NCBI RefSeq assembly: GCF_049319665.1
Contig: NZ_JBMOUD010000003.1
Coordinates: 379,432-443,431, forward strand
DNA from: JBMOUD01 sp049319665
GTDB taxonomy: Bacteria > Pseudomonadota > Gammaproteobacteria > Enterobacterales > Enterobacteriaceae
DNA length: 64,000 nt
Direction: 5' to 3'
A model generated the notes under the pieces. It saw only the letters and a program-made list of their open reading frames with translations. It made no database searches and was not told the origin of the DNA. Positions 53,398 through 62,088 of this stretch are shown here, piece by piece (position 1 is the stretch's first letter; the number at the start of each line of letters is the position of its first letter). Made by a program: the position numbers and the translations under genes.

Positions 53398-53524
53398 ATT
53401 ACTTACAGCAGGCCAACAATATACAGCACGCAATGGCCAAGATTTTTAGTCGATATTCCAAGGTGGAGTATTGATATTACATCGGTCAGTAGGCCGTTAT
53501 GCCATGTCAAAGAGGAGTTTTATT

Positions 53525-54196
53525 ATGGGTATTTTTTCTCGTTTTGCCGATATCGTGAATGCGAACATCACATCACTGCTTGATAAGGCAGAAGATCCAC
53601 AAAAACTGGTTCGTTTGATGATTCAGGAAATGGAAGACACGCTGGTGGAAGTGCGTTCTACATCAGCACGTGCGCTAGCTGAGAAGAAACAGCTGATTCG
53701 ACGTATTGAGCAAGGCGAAGCGCAACAGGCTGAATGGCAAGAGAAAGCCGAGTTGGCCGTCCGTAAAGATAAAGAGGATTTAGCGCGTGCGGCCTTAATT
53801 GAGAAACAAAAACTGCAAGAATTAGTTTCTCTGCTCAAAAATGAAGTGATGACTGTAGAAGAAACCTTGTCACGCATGAAAACAGAAATTGGCGAACTAG
53901 AAAGTAAGCTGACTGAAACGCGTGCTCGCCAGCAGGCATTAACGTTGCGCCATCAAGCCGCCGCGTCATCTCGTGATGTTCGCCGCCAGCTCGATAGCGG
54001 TAAGCTGGATCAAGCGATGGCACGGTTTGAACAGTTTGAACGCCGTATCGACCATATTGAGGCTGAAGCTGAAAGTGTGGGTTTGGGTAAAAAGAAAACG
54101 TTGGATCAGCAGTTTGCAGAGCTGAAAGCTGATGATGAAATCAGTGCACAAATTGCCGCGATGAAAGCGAAGATGCAAGGTAATCAGGACGCGTGA
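53525..54196 (+). CDS. pspA: phage shock protein A
   Basis: Peripheral membrane ESCRT-III-like protein that stabilises damaged inner membrane and inhibits PspF. It has 223 residues from ATG 53525 (MGIFSRFADIV), after AAAGAGGAG. The N-terminal amphipathic helix (about residues 2-19) is followed by a long coiled coil with EDPQKLVRLMIQEMEDTL, the PspF-interaction surface. It is followed by a hairpin and an ERIC-type element before pspB. Confidence 0.97.
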   Translation: MGIFSRFADIVNANITSLLDKAEDPQKLVRLMIQEMEDTLVEVRSTSARALAEKKQLIRRIEQGEAQQAEWQEKAELAVRKDKEDLARAALIEKQKLQELVSLLKNEVMTVEETLSRMKTEIGELESKLTETRARQQALTLRHQAAASSRDVRRQLDSGKLDQAMARFEQFERRIDHIEAEAESVGLGKKKTLDQQFAELKADDEISAQIAAMKAKMQGNQDA

Positions 54197-54205
54197 TGAT
54201 AATAA

Positions 54206-54228
54206 TTAGCCCGCTGTGAGTGGGCTAA
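54206..54228 (+). terminator. hairpin between pspA and pspB
   Basis: TTAGCCC/GGGCTAA stem starting 10 bases after the pspA stop. No strong T tract, so it is more likely an attenuator or processing/stability element that keeps pspA more abundant than pspBCD. Confidence 0.5.
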
Positions 54229-54246
54229 TACATGATAATAAAGACA

Positions 54247-54321
54247 TATACCCAATAGACTTTAAGGTATAGGCAGGCGGCAATCGAGAGTGTTCCCTGC
54301 AACTCGAAGGATAACGGGTAT
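54247..54321. repeat. ERIC-type fragment 5 inside the psp operon
   Basis: ATACCCAATAGACTTTAAGG at the left and CAACTCGAAGGATAACGGGTAT at the right (ends written in part) are ERIC-like or related terminal sequences around a short GC-richer middle. It occupies most of the 138-base gap between pspA and pspB. Confidence 0.5.
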
Positions 54322-54334
54322 TAAAGGAGTCGCC

Positions 54335-54565
54335 ATGAGTTTTCTGTTTTTAGCCATTCCATTGACCATTTTTATGTTATTTGTGGCGCCGATATGGCTC
54401 TGGCTGCATTACAGCAATAGACAACAAAGTGCCAGCCAGTTATCGCCGGCAGAGTTGCAAAATATTACGCAACTGACCAGTGAAGCCCGTCGGATGCGTG
54501 AGCGAATTCAAGCGTTGGAAGAAATTCTCGATGCTGAACATCCAAGCTGGAGACAAACGCTATGA
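54335..54565 (+). CDS. pspB: phage shock protein B
   Basis: Small inner-membrane protein that with PspC senses stress and releases PspF from PspA. It has 76 residues from ATG 54335 (MSFLFLAIPLTIFM) after TAAAGGAG. One N-terminal membrane helix is followed by a leucine-zipper-like cytoplasmic coiled coil (ITQLTSEARRMRERIQALEE). Overlaps pspC by four bases. Confidence 0.96.
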   Translation: MSFLFLAIPLTIFMLFVAPIWLWLHYSNRQQSASQLSPAELQNITQLTSEARRMRERIQALEEILDAEHPSWRQTL

Positions 54566-54921
54566 GCAATTTAGCGCAGAGAAAACTGTATCTGGCACCG
54601 AAAGAAGGGATGATCAAAGGAGTATGTGCCGGTCTGGCCCATTATCTTGGCGTACCGGTCGCGTTGATTCGAATAATGGCCGTGTTGTCGATCTTCTTCG
54701 GTTTATTCATGTTTACATTAGTGGCCTACATTATTTTGAGTTTCTCACTCGATCCCGTGCCTGATGAGTACACTTATAATGAAGACCAACAGCCATCGCC
54801 GAAACATTTACTTGCGCAGGCAGATGCTGAATTAAAAGCAAGTGAGCAACGCTTGCGGCAAATTGAACGTTATGTCACCTCTGAAACGTTTGGCGTACGC
54901 AGTCGCTTCCGCCAGCTATAA
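54562..54921 (+). CDS. pspC: phage shock protein C
   Basis: Inner-membrane stress sensor and partner of PspB; in Yersinia it is needed for tolerance of mislocalised secretins. It has 119 residues. The PspC-domain motif LYLAPKEGMIKGVCAGLAHY is at the N terminus, a hydrophobic hairpin covers about residues 35-65, and a helical tail follows. ATGA overlap with pspB implies translational coupling. Confidence 0.96.
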   Translation: MSNLAQRKLYLAPKEGMIKGVCAGLAHYLGVPVALIRIMAVLSIFFGLFMFTLVAYIILSFSLDPVPDEYTYNEDQQPSPKHLLAQADAELKASEQRLRQIERYVTSETFGVRSRFRQL

Positions 54922-55008
54922 TTTATGGTTGATTGGCGCGGCATGTTTTATTCAGGCGCTCTCGGGCGCTTTCTCTCTTAATGTCATTAACCAAAGGACA
55001 ACTTTTAT

Positions 55009-55248
55009 ATGGCCTCTACTCTAGCGGTTGATCATAAAGGCAGTTTTTTGAAAAAGGCTGCTCGTTTTGCTGTGATGCTGGCGCTGACTTTCGTGCCCGG
55101 TAGTCTGGCAGCCAGAGTGCTTGGCAGTCTGGGAAAAGGCCCGTTAAGATTCGTTTTGGCTTTGGTACTTGAGCCGTTATTAAAACGTATTTTTACCGCC
55201 CTATTTGGGCGTTATGCCCGGGAGAGCAATGAAACGACTACAAAGTGA
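55009..55248 (+). CDS. pspD: phage shock protein D
   Basis: Small membrane-associated protein of the psp operon, 79 residues, with two moderately hydrophobic segments (about residues 18-36 and 46-62). No catalytic motif. Its own role is poorly known. It lies 87 bases after pspC, and its last 20 bases overlap the start of ycjX, which binds ycjXF into the psp transcript. Confidence 0.92.
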   Translation: MASTLAVDHKGSFLKKAARFAVMLALTFVPGSLAARVLGSLGKGPLRFVLALVLEPLLKRIFTALFGRYARESNETTTK

Positions 55249-56626
55249 AATTAGTTCTTTAATTCATCGTGGCATGGATAGCCATTTACGTATTGCAGTC
55301 ACCGGGCTGAGCCGCAGCGGAAAAACCGCTTTTATTACGGCGTTGGTTAATCAACTACTCCATATCCACAGCGGTGCTCGGTTGCCGCTGTTTTCTGCTG
55401 CCCGCGATGAGCGAATTTTAGGGATCAAACGAGTACCTCAGCGGGATTTAGGCGTTTCGCGTTTTACTTATGACCAAGGTATCGCCTCGCTATATGGGAC
55501 ACCTCCCGATTGGCCAACTCCGACGCGTGGCGTCAGTGAGATTCGTCTGGCGCTGCGTTATCGCTCTAACGAGGCGCTGCTGCGTCACTTCAAGGATACC
55601 TCGACGTTATATGTAGAGATTGTCGATTATCCCGGCGAGTGGTTACTCGACTTACCGATGCTCGATCAGCAATATCTCGATTGGTCGCGGCAAATGCACG
55701 GGCTATTACAAGGGGAGCGAGCCGAGTGGGCCCGCCCCTGGATTGAGTTATGCCAGCAATGTGACCCGTTAGCCCCGGCAGATGAAAATCAGCTGGCGGC
55801 GATTGCTCAGGCTTACACCCAGTATCTGATTCGATGCAAAGATCAAGGCCTGCATTTTATTCAGCCGGGGCGCTTTGTTTTGCCCGGCGATCTGTCTGGT
55901 GCGCCTGCGTTGCAGTTTTTCCCGTGGCCGCAGACCGATAAGTTTAGCGATAGTGAACTCGCACAAGCGGACAAGCACAGCAATATTGGCATGCTGCGCA
56001 CGCGTTTTGATTACTACTGCAATCATATTGTGAAAGGTTTTTATAAAGAGCATTTTGCGCGTTTCGATCGACAAATCGTTTTGGTCGATTGCTTGCAGCC
56101 ATTAAATAGTGGCCCGCAAGCTTTTAACGATATGCGTTTAGCGCTGACCCAGCTAATGCAAAGCTTTAACTACGGTAAGCGCACCTTATTGCGGCGCTTA
56201 TTCGCGCCTTGCATCGATAAACTGATGTTTGCGGCTACCAAAGCTGACCATATTACCAGCGACCAGCATGCTAATTTGGTGACATTACTCCAGCAACTGG
56301 TGCAGGAAGCATGGCAAAACGCTGCTTTCGAAGGTATCAGTATGGATTGCGTTGGTCTGGCATCGGTTCAGGCAACGCAGAGCGGTTTAGTGGATTACCA
56401 AGGGCAATCTATCCCTGCAGTTAAAGGCCAGCGCTTAAGTGATGGCATGCCGTTGACGCTCTATCCGGGAGATGTTCCAGCGCGTTTGCCGGACAACTTG
56501 TTCTGGCAACAACAAGGATTCAACTTTGAGCAATTCCGGCCACGACAAATGAATATTGACCAACCGTTGCCTCATATCCGTTTGGATGCCGTGCTCGAGT
56601 TTTTATTGGGAGATAAAATGCGATGA
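55229..56626 (+). CDS. ycjX: YcjX-family GTPase-like protein
   Basis: P-loop protein of the DUF463 / YcjX family, 465 residues from ATG 55229 (MKRLQSEISSL). A longer frame begins inside pspD but similarity starts at MKRLQ. Walker A is GLSRSGKTAF (about residues 33-42), a likely switch/Walker B region is LYVEIVDYPGEWLLDL, and TKADH is an NKxD-like base-specificity motif. It is transcribed with psp in many enterobacteria; molecular function is unclear. Confidence 0.94.
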   Translation: MKRLQSEISSLIHRGMDSHLRIAVTGLSRSGKTAFITALVNQLLHIHSGARLPLFSAARDERILGIKRVPQRDLGVSRFTYDQGIASLYGTPPDWPTPTRGVSEIRLALRYRSNEALLRHFKDTSTLYVEIVDYPGEWLLDLPMLDQQYLDWSRQMHGLLQGERAEWARPWIELCQQCDPLAPADENQLAAIAQAYTQYLIRCKDQGLHFIQPGRFVLPGDLSGAPALQFFPWPQTDKFSDSELAQADKHSNIGMLRTRFDYYCNHIVKGFYKEHFARFDRQIVLVDCLQPLNSGPQAFNDMRLALTQLMQSFNYGKRTLLRRLFAPCIDKLMFAATKADHITSDQHANLVTLLQQLVQEAWQNAAFEGISMDCVGLASVQATQSGLVDYQGQSIPAVKGQRLSDGMPLTLYPGDVPARLPDNLFWQQQGFNFEQFRPRQMNIDQPLPHIRLDAVLEFLLGDKMR

Positions 56627-57696
56627 GTGAACCTCTCAAAGCGCGTATCGTTTTTGACCAACCGATTGAGCCACCACAAGAGCCTATCTTACGCAGTGCA
56701 CAAACCTTTGATGACAAACAGAGTGACAATTTTATTCCTGTCGCTACTGAGGTTGAGGCGCAGGAACAAGAAGGACAAACCGAAGCCTTACTCGGTAAAG
56801 TGCTAAAACCCCGGCGCAGCCTGTGGCGCAAAATTGCTTCTCTTGGTGTGGTTGTTTTTGCGGCAAGTGTTGTAGCGCAAGGTGTGCAATGGGTTCACCA
56901 AGCCTGGCTACAGCAGGATTGGATAGCTCTTGGTGGCTGTGTCGCAGGAGGCTTGGTTATTCTGGCCGGCGTCGGATCGTTACTCAGCGAGTGGCGGCGG
57001 CTGTATCGCTTGCGCCAGCGTGCCGATGAACGCTATAGCGCGCGAGATTTGTTGCGCAGCCATGGATTAGGCCAAGGGCGGGCATTCTGTGAAAAACTGG
57101 CGGCACAGGCAGGGATAACTAATGGGCATCCTGCTTTACAGCGTTGGCACTCTGCTTTGCATGATACGCAAAGCGATCGCGAAGTGGTCGAACTCTATGC
57201 GCGCTTGGTGCAGCCGGTATTAGATGCGCAGGCGCGGCGTGAAATAAGCGATTCGGCTGCCGAATCTGCACTAATGATTGCCGTCAGCCCGCTTGCATTG
57301 GTGGATATGGCGTTTATCGCCTGGCGTAATTTACGTTTGGTGAACCGTATTGCCGTACTTTATGGCATCGAATTAGGCTATTTTAGCCGCCTGCGTTTAT
57401 TTAAGTTGGTGTTGCTGAATATCGCGTTTGCCGGGGCGTCAGAACTGGTTCGTGAAGTGGGTATGGACTGGATGTCGCAAGATTTAGCCGCCAGATTATC
57501 AGCCAGAGCGGCGCAAGGAATCGGCGCCGGCTTGCTGACTGCACGCTTAGGCATTAAAACCATGGAACTATGTCGACCGCTGCCGTGGTTGGCAGGGGAT
57601 AAACCCAAATTAGGTGATTTCCGTGGAGAATTAGTTTCTAAGCTGAAAGCTAGCCTGCAAAAGGGCAAGAAAACCCCCTCTGATATCCCTTCCTGA
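56623..57696 (+). CDS. ycjF: YcjF-family membrane protein (DUF697)
   Basis: 357-residue inner-membrane protein partnered with YcjX, with overlapping ATGA. The N-terminal ~65 residues are charged and Glu/Gln-rich. Two hydrophobic helices (about residues 70-90 and 102-122) follow, then a C-terminal DUF697 region with a further hydrophobic part (ALMIAVSPLALVDMAFIAW). It is the last gene of the psp-ycj group, followed by a hairpin. Confidence 0.94.
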   Translation: MSEPLKARIVFDQPIEPPQEPILRSAQTFDDKQSDNFIPVATEVEAQEQEGQTEALLGKVLKPRRSLWRKIASLGVVVFAASVVAQGVQWVHQAWLQQDWIALGGCVAGGLVILAGVGSLLSEWRRLYRLRQRADERYSARDLLRSHGLGQGRAFCEKLAAQAGITNGHPALQRWHSALHDTQSDREVVELYARLVQPVLDAQARREISDSAAESALMIAVSPLALVDMAFIAWRNLRLVNRIAVLYGIELGYFSRLRLFKLVLLNIAFAGASELVREVGMDWMSQDLAARLSARAAQGIGAGLLTARLGIKTMELCRPLPWLAGDKPKLGDFRGELVSKLKASLQKGKKTPSDIPS

Positions 57697-57700
57697 ATAA

Positions 57701-57730
57701 GAGTTGGCGCTACTTACTAGCGCCAACTCT
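57701..57730. terminator. hairpin between ycjF and the monooxygenase gene
   Basis: AGAGTTGGCGCTA-type arm pairs with TAGCGCCAACTCT around CTTAC (13 base pairs). The T tract is weak on both strands, but the position between convergent genes fits a shared terminator. Confidence 0.7.
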
Positions 57731-57768
57731 TGCTTACAAAGTCGGTGGCTTAAGTGTGGCTGACGCGA

Positions 57769-59022
57769 CTAGACATCTTGATAGCGGAAGTAGCTGCGTC
57801 GTGTTGCAATATGGTCAGCAATATATTTTGCATCATGCCAGACGCCCCAAATAAAGGATGAGCCACGACGCGATAGCCAAGGTAAACCCAAGAAATAGAC
57901 GCCTGGTTCGTTTGATACCCCGCGCTGATGTTGCGGTTTCCCTTGATTATCGAGGACATCGACGTCAAGCCAGCTATAGTCAACCGCGTAGCCCGTTGCC
58001 CAGATAATGGAGGTAATTCCGGCAGCGGCTAAATCGAGATTCAGAATCGGCTGAGTGAGACATTCTGGGTCAGGTAAAAAATGTCGTGCTCCCGGCTCTT
58101 CAGGAAGAACCAGTCCGTTTCGGGCAACATAAGCATCAGCGGCATCCAAGAGTTGTAGGTAATTTTCGTCACCGCGAGCAATATTTTCTTTGAGATTATC
58201 CGCAAACGTGACGCTGCCATTGTGAAAATAATCTGTCACTCCCACCAGTTTCACACCTTGTTGTGCTAACTCGCGAAAATCGACGGTATGGCCACCGTGA
58301 GCTCCGCTAACGGCAATGGTCACATGTTCCTTGCCCGGTTGATTTGCGGCATCCCATAAACCAAGGACGCCGAGCCACCAACAGAAATCCCGGCTACGAT
58401 AACGTCTTGGCGGTCGGTCGTGCGCCCCGACAGAGAGATAAACTTGTCTTCCTGAACGTTGCAACTCATCGGCAATTTGTACCCCAGAAGATCCCGCACC
58501 CACGATCAATACTGCGCCTGCGGGGAGCTGTTGCGGGTTGCGATAATGGGCGGAATGAAGTTGAGTAAGATGCGTATCTTGCGGTGCAATAGCGGGGATC
58601 ACCGGGCGTTGGAAAGGCCCTGTCGCAGCAATAACGTGGTTGGCTTCAATAATACCTGCTGACGTTTCAATATGAAAACCAGGGCGTCCACTATTACGCT
58701 GTACCCGAGTCACTTCTACCCCTGTTCGAATAGGGGCGTTAAATTTTTCCGCGTAGGTGGCAAAGTAATCAGCGACTTGTTCTTTCGGTACAAAGGCATC
58801 AGGGGATATATCAATAAACTCCATCCCCGGGAAACGGTCATGCCAAGCCGGGCCATTAGCCCGCAAAGAGTCCCAGCGGCCATTTCGCCAAGCTTGGGCA
58901 ACCGCTCCTTTCTCCAGGACTATATGAGGGATATCCAGTTTAGTCAGGTGCTCACTCATTGCTACACCAGCCTGACCCGCTCCTATCACTAGCGTATCAA
59001 TTTCGATTTTGTCTGACGTCAT
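57769..59022 (-). CDS. flavin-containing monooxygenase (CzcO-like)
   Basis: 417-residue class B flavoprotein monooxygenase-like enzyme. The N-terminal Rossmann FAD motif is VIGAGQAGVAMSEHL (GxGxxG, about residues 12-26) and the second NADPH Rossmann motif VGAGSSGVQIADEL (about 170-183). ATGxxxPxxP-type linker is ATGPFQRPVIP. WATGYAVDYSWL near the C terminus is the conserved closing motif. The substrate is unknown. In E. coli tyrR follows ycjF; here this gene stands in that place on the opposite strand. Confidence 0.88.
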   Translation of the reverse strand: MTSDKIEIDTLVIGAGQAGVAMSEHLTKLDIPHIVLEKGAVAQAWRNGRWDSLRANGPAWHDRFPGMEFIDISPDAFVPKEQVADYFATYAEKFNAPIRTGVEVTRVQRNSGRPGFHIETSAGIIEANHVIAATGPFQRPVIPAIAPQDTHLTQLHSAHYRNPQQLPAGAVLIVGAGSSGVQIADELQRSGRQVYLSVGAHDRPPRRYRSRDFCWWLGVLGLWDAANQPGKEHVTIAVSGAHGGHTVDFRELAQQGVKLVGVTDYFHNGSVTFADNLKENIARGDENYLQLLDAADAYVARNGLVLPEEPGARHFLPDPECLTQPILNLDLAAAGITSIIWATGYAVDYSWLDVDVLDNQGKPQHQRGVSNEPGVYFLGLPWLSRRGSSFIWGVWHDAKYIADHIATRRSYFRYQDV

Positions 59023-59580
59023 CTCTGCATCCTTAAAACGGTGGTTCCGCTAAGCCGTTATTTAGCGTCTGATTCATAAAGATATGGGCAGAGCTTGGAG
59101 GGGGAAAATATTATTAAACTAAGCACTGAGCATAAATTAATGATGCCAATAAGAATCGAAAGAGCGTCAGGAGTCCGACTAAGGTAAGGGCAGGGTAGTG
59201 GTTTATCTAACAGGAGTAAGACTCAATGTTGTGGTTGATTGTCTAAAGTACGTTGTTGTTTAATTTTTATACATATCAGTATTTTGCCGTTTTTTGGCTT
59301 TAATTTTGGAGCCCGCATTCTTCATTTTGACTTACAACAGTGGAGAAAAAAACGACAGTAGTGTTTTTATTCTTTCCGACAATAAATTTAATAATTTATT
59401 TATCGCGTCATAAATGCATCGCAAAATTCCCCTTCAGCATGTCTCTTCATAACGTTTCTCTTGCTACGTAACACCTAGCCCAAAGGCGAATAATCACAAA
59501 AAGTTTAACTTTACGTGAGGATTTGGCGACCAGCGAACGCGGATGATACCTCTATTACCCAGACCATCCGCCAGGAGGCG
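59023..59580. other. intergenic region between the monooxygenase and msrB
   Basis: 558 bases between divergent genes. The middle is AT-rich, with the inverted pair AATAAATTTAATAATTTATT near 59383-59402 as a possible operator. The open frame continues upstream of msrB to 59515 but lacks a ribosome binding site there. No terminator or repeat. Confidence 0.5.
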
Positions 59581-60099
59581 ATGATGCCATCACGTAGAGG
59601 ATTTTTGTTGTTGTGCGGCGGTACGGCAGTCGCCACCGCAGCAGGTTTAACTCAATGGCGTAATTTCGGCGCTATTCCACCAGCAATGGCCAGTGGTAAA
59701 GAGAGCTTTGCCGTTACGCATACCGATGCCGAATGGCACCAACTACTCACTGAGCAGCAATATTATATTTTGCGTGCAGCGGGAACCGAAAGACCTTACA
59801 GCAGCCAGCTCAATGATGAACACCGCCAGGGAACCTTCAGCTGTGCCGGTTGCCAACTGTCGCTGTTCTCTTCCAGCACCAAATTTAATAGTCATACCGG
59901 CTGGCCTAGCTTCTGGCAGCCACTCGATGGTGCGGTTGCTACGAGTAGCGATCACTCTTTTGGCATGGTGCGAGATGAAGTTCACTGCCATCGCTGCGGT
60001 GGACACTTAGGACATGTGTTTGATGATGGGCCAAGGCCAACGGGTTTACGTTATTGCATGAATGGTCTGGCGATGACATTTACTCCATCGGGTGTTTAG
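59581..60099 (+). CDS. msrB: Tat-exported peptide-methionine (R)-S-oxide reductase
   Basis: MsrB-family enzyme of 172 residues reducing Met-R-sulfoxide. The start is ATG 59581 after CCAGGAGGCG. The N terminus MMPSRRGFLLLCGG carries a twin-arginine motif (SRRGFLLL) and a hydrophobic core ending near AMASGK, so export is likely. Zinc cysteines are CAGC and CHRC; the catalytic Cys is in RYCMN near the C terminus. No second redox Cys is evident in the mature domain. It heads an operon with dipZ and msrA. The symbol msrB marks the family; this is not the cytoplasmic E. coli MsrB orthologue. Confidence 0.88.
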   Translation: MMPSRRGFLLLCGGTAVATAAGLTQWRNFGAIPPAMASGKESFAVTHTDAEWHQLLTEQQYYILRAAGTERPYSSQLNDEHRQGTFSCAGCQLSLFSSSTKFNSHTGWPSFWQPLDGAVATSSDHSFGMVRDEVHCHRCGGHLGHVFDDGPRPTGLRYCMNGLAMTFTPSGV

Positions 60100-60110
60100 C
60101 CGTTTAAATT

Positions 60111-60222
60111 TATACCCGTGATACTTGAAGCTGCAGGGGTGTTGGCTGCAGTGACTTGGCTTATCAATGAGCCTCACCCCAAAGGGGCCGCTGCAAGCAG
60201 CGTTCAAATCTGCTCCTGGCTT
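60111..60222 (-). repeat. ERIC element 6 inside the msrB-dipZ interval
   Basis: TATACCCGTGATACTTGAAG at the left, then GTGTTGGCTGCAGTGACTTGG, TCACCCCAAAGGGGC and a GCTGCAAGCAGC hairpin (segments listed separately). It is the same family as element 1 but lacks a clear right terminus. It fills most of the 142-base gap between msrB and dipZ. Confidence 0.75.
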
Positions 60223-60241
60223 TAAATAAGAAGGAATTTTT

Positions 60242-62035
60242 ATGCTGTTACTTATTTTGTCTTATTTAGGCGGCGTGTTAACGATCCTGAGTCCCTGCAT
60301 TTTGCCGGTATTACCTTTTGTCTTCGCACGCACCGATCAGCCTTTTGTACGCAGCGGGCTACCGCTATTAGTTGGGATGGTGCTGGCTTTTGCCGTCGTT
60401 GCCACGCTGGCTGCGGTTGGCGGTGGCTGGGTGATCCAAGCTAACCAATATGGCCGTTGGCTGGCGATGGCATTGTTCACTCTATTTGGGTTAACGCTGC
60501 TGTTTCCTCATCTCTCCACGCGTTTGACTAATCCTATTGTTAATGCAGGTAGCCGTCTTTCTCAGACTGCGGATAAGAAAAGCAGCATAGGTTCTTCACT
60601 GCTACTGGGTGTAGCTACCGGTATGCTGTGGGCGCCTTGTGCCGGGCCGATTCTTGGTCTGCTGTTGACCGGTGCGGCGTTAAATGGTGCCAATATTGGG
60701 ACCAGCTTCTTACTCCTGGCCTATGCGCTGGGTGCGGCGACGTCCTTGGCCTTAGCGTTATTGATTGGCGGCAAGGTATTTAACGTCATGAAGCGTTCAC
60801 TCGGCGTCGGTGAGTGGATCCGCAAAGGGTTAGGAGCACTGATGTTACTCGGTGTTGTTGCTATTGCCTTAGGCTGGGACACCACCTTGTTAGCACAGCT
60901 TTCTGGTTCCGGCACAGGCAACAAAATCGAACAACAACTGGTAGATCGCCTGACTACCGCTCGTCAGACATCTGGTAGCAGTGCGTCTGATAATAATGCG
61001 TCTGAAAATAATAATTCTGGCAACAATGCGTCGTTGCAGGCCATCAGCGCAGCCTCTAGCGTGTTACCCGTTGAGGGAGCATTACCGCCGTTAGATGGCG
61101 CAGTGCAGTGGCTTAACACGGCGCCACTGACTGCTGATCAGTTGAAAGGTAAGGTCGTGTTAGTCGACTTCTGGACTTACTCATGTATCAACTGCTTGCG
61201 TTCGTTACCTTATGTTAAAGCCTGGGCGGCAAAATATCATGATGCTGGTTTGGTGGTTATTGGCGTGCATTCCCCAGAATTTGCCTTTGAACACAATATC
61301 GATAACGTGCAGAAAGCGGTCAAAGATCTGGGTATCACTTACCCGGTAGCGATTGATAACAATTTTGCCCTGTGGCGTAGTTTTGGTAACCAATACTGGC
61401 CTGCTCACTACTTTATCGATGCCCAAGGGCGTATCCGTTATCACCATTTCGGTGAGGGAGACTACGCTCATTCCGAACAAGTTATCCAACAACTGTTGAA
61501 AGAAGCAGGTAAAACGCTGCCAGCTGACAACAGCGTTACTCCGATTAATGCCGTCGGTAGTCAGCAGGCACAAGATGCTGCAGATATGGACTCACCGGAG
61601 ACTTATGTCGGCTACAACCGGGCTGAAAACTTTGCCTCACCAGAAGATGTGAACGCTGACAAAACGCAAGTCTATAGCACGCCGACGCACTTAGATCTTA
61701 ATCAGTGGGCGCTACAAGGTCATTGGACGATTGCTGGTGAGAACGCCACTCTGAATGCCCCAAATGGCAGCATCAGCTTCCGTTTCCATGCTCGTGATTT
61801 GCATTTGGTATTGGGACCTGCCCAAGCCGGCCAACCGGTGCGTTTTCGCGTCACCATTGATGGAAAAATACCTGCTGCTGAGCATGGTAGCGATATTGCT
61901 GCTGATGGCACCGGTGTCATCACCGAACAACGTTTGTACCAGTTGGTGCGCCAGCAGGACAAAATCGTGGATCACACCTTTACCATTGAATTCCTTGATG
62001 CTGGTGCGCAAGCCTATGCCTTTACCTTTGGTTAA
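60242..62035 (+). CDS. dipZ: DipZ-type CcdA-thioredoxin fusion (periplasmic electron conduit)
   Basis: 597 residues. The N-terminal CcdA-like domain with six helices (about 1-220) carries its two redox cysteines in SPCILPVLPF and APCAGPILG. A Ser/Asn-rich linker (about 245-265) leads to a periplasmic thioredoxin-like domain with the active site YSCINC (about 316-321) and cis-Pro region WPAHYFID. A C-terminal beta-sandwich extension of about 150 residues, typical of DipZ, follows. It should carry electrons from cytoplasmic thioredoxin to the periplasm. Context points to the neighbouring MsrA and MsrB as acceptors. GAAGGAATTTTT precedes the ATG. Confidence 0.88.
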   Translation: MLLLILSYLGGVLTILSPCILPVLPFVFARTDQPFVRSGLPLLVGMVLAFAVVATLAAVGGGWVIQANQYGRWLAMALFTLFGLTLLFPHLSTRLTNPIVNAGSRLSQTADKKSSIGSSLLLGVATGMLWAPCAGPILGLLLTGAALNGANIGTSFLLLAYALGAATSLALALLIGGKVFNVMKRSLGVGEWIRKGLGALMLLGVVAIALGWDTTLLAQLSGSGTGNKIEQQLVDRLTTARQTSGSSASDNNASENNNSGNNASLQAISAASSVLPVEGALPPLDGAVQWLNTAPLTADQLKGKVVLVDFWTYSCINCLRSLPYVKAWAAKYHDAGLVVIGVHSPEFAFEHNIDNVQKAVKDLGITYPVAIDNNFALWRSFGNQYWPAHYFIDAQGRIRYHHFGEGDYAHSEQVIQQLLKEAGKTLPADNSVTPINAVGSQQAQDAADMDSPETYVGYNRAENFASPEDVNADKTQVYSTPTHLDLNQWALQGHWTIAGENATLNAPNGSISFRFHARDLHLVLGPAQAGQPVRFRVTIDGKIPAAEHGSDIAADGTGVITEQRLYQLVRQQDKIVDHTFTIEFLDAGAQAYAFTFG

Positions 62036-62088
62036 AACACTTTTTTTGATTGATGACAGTTCGGCTAATAGCTTGATAAGGATAGATA

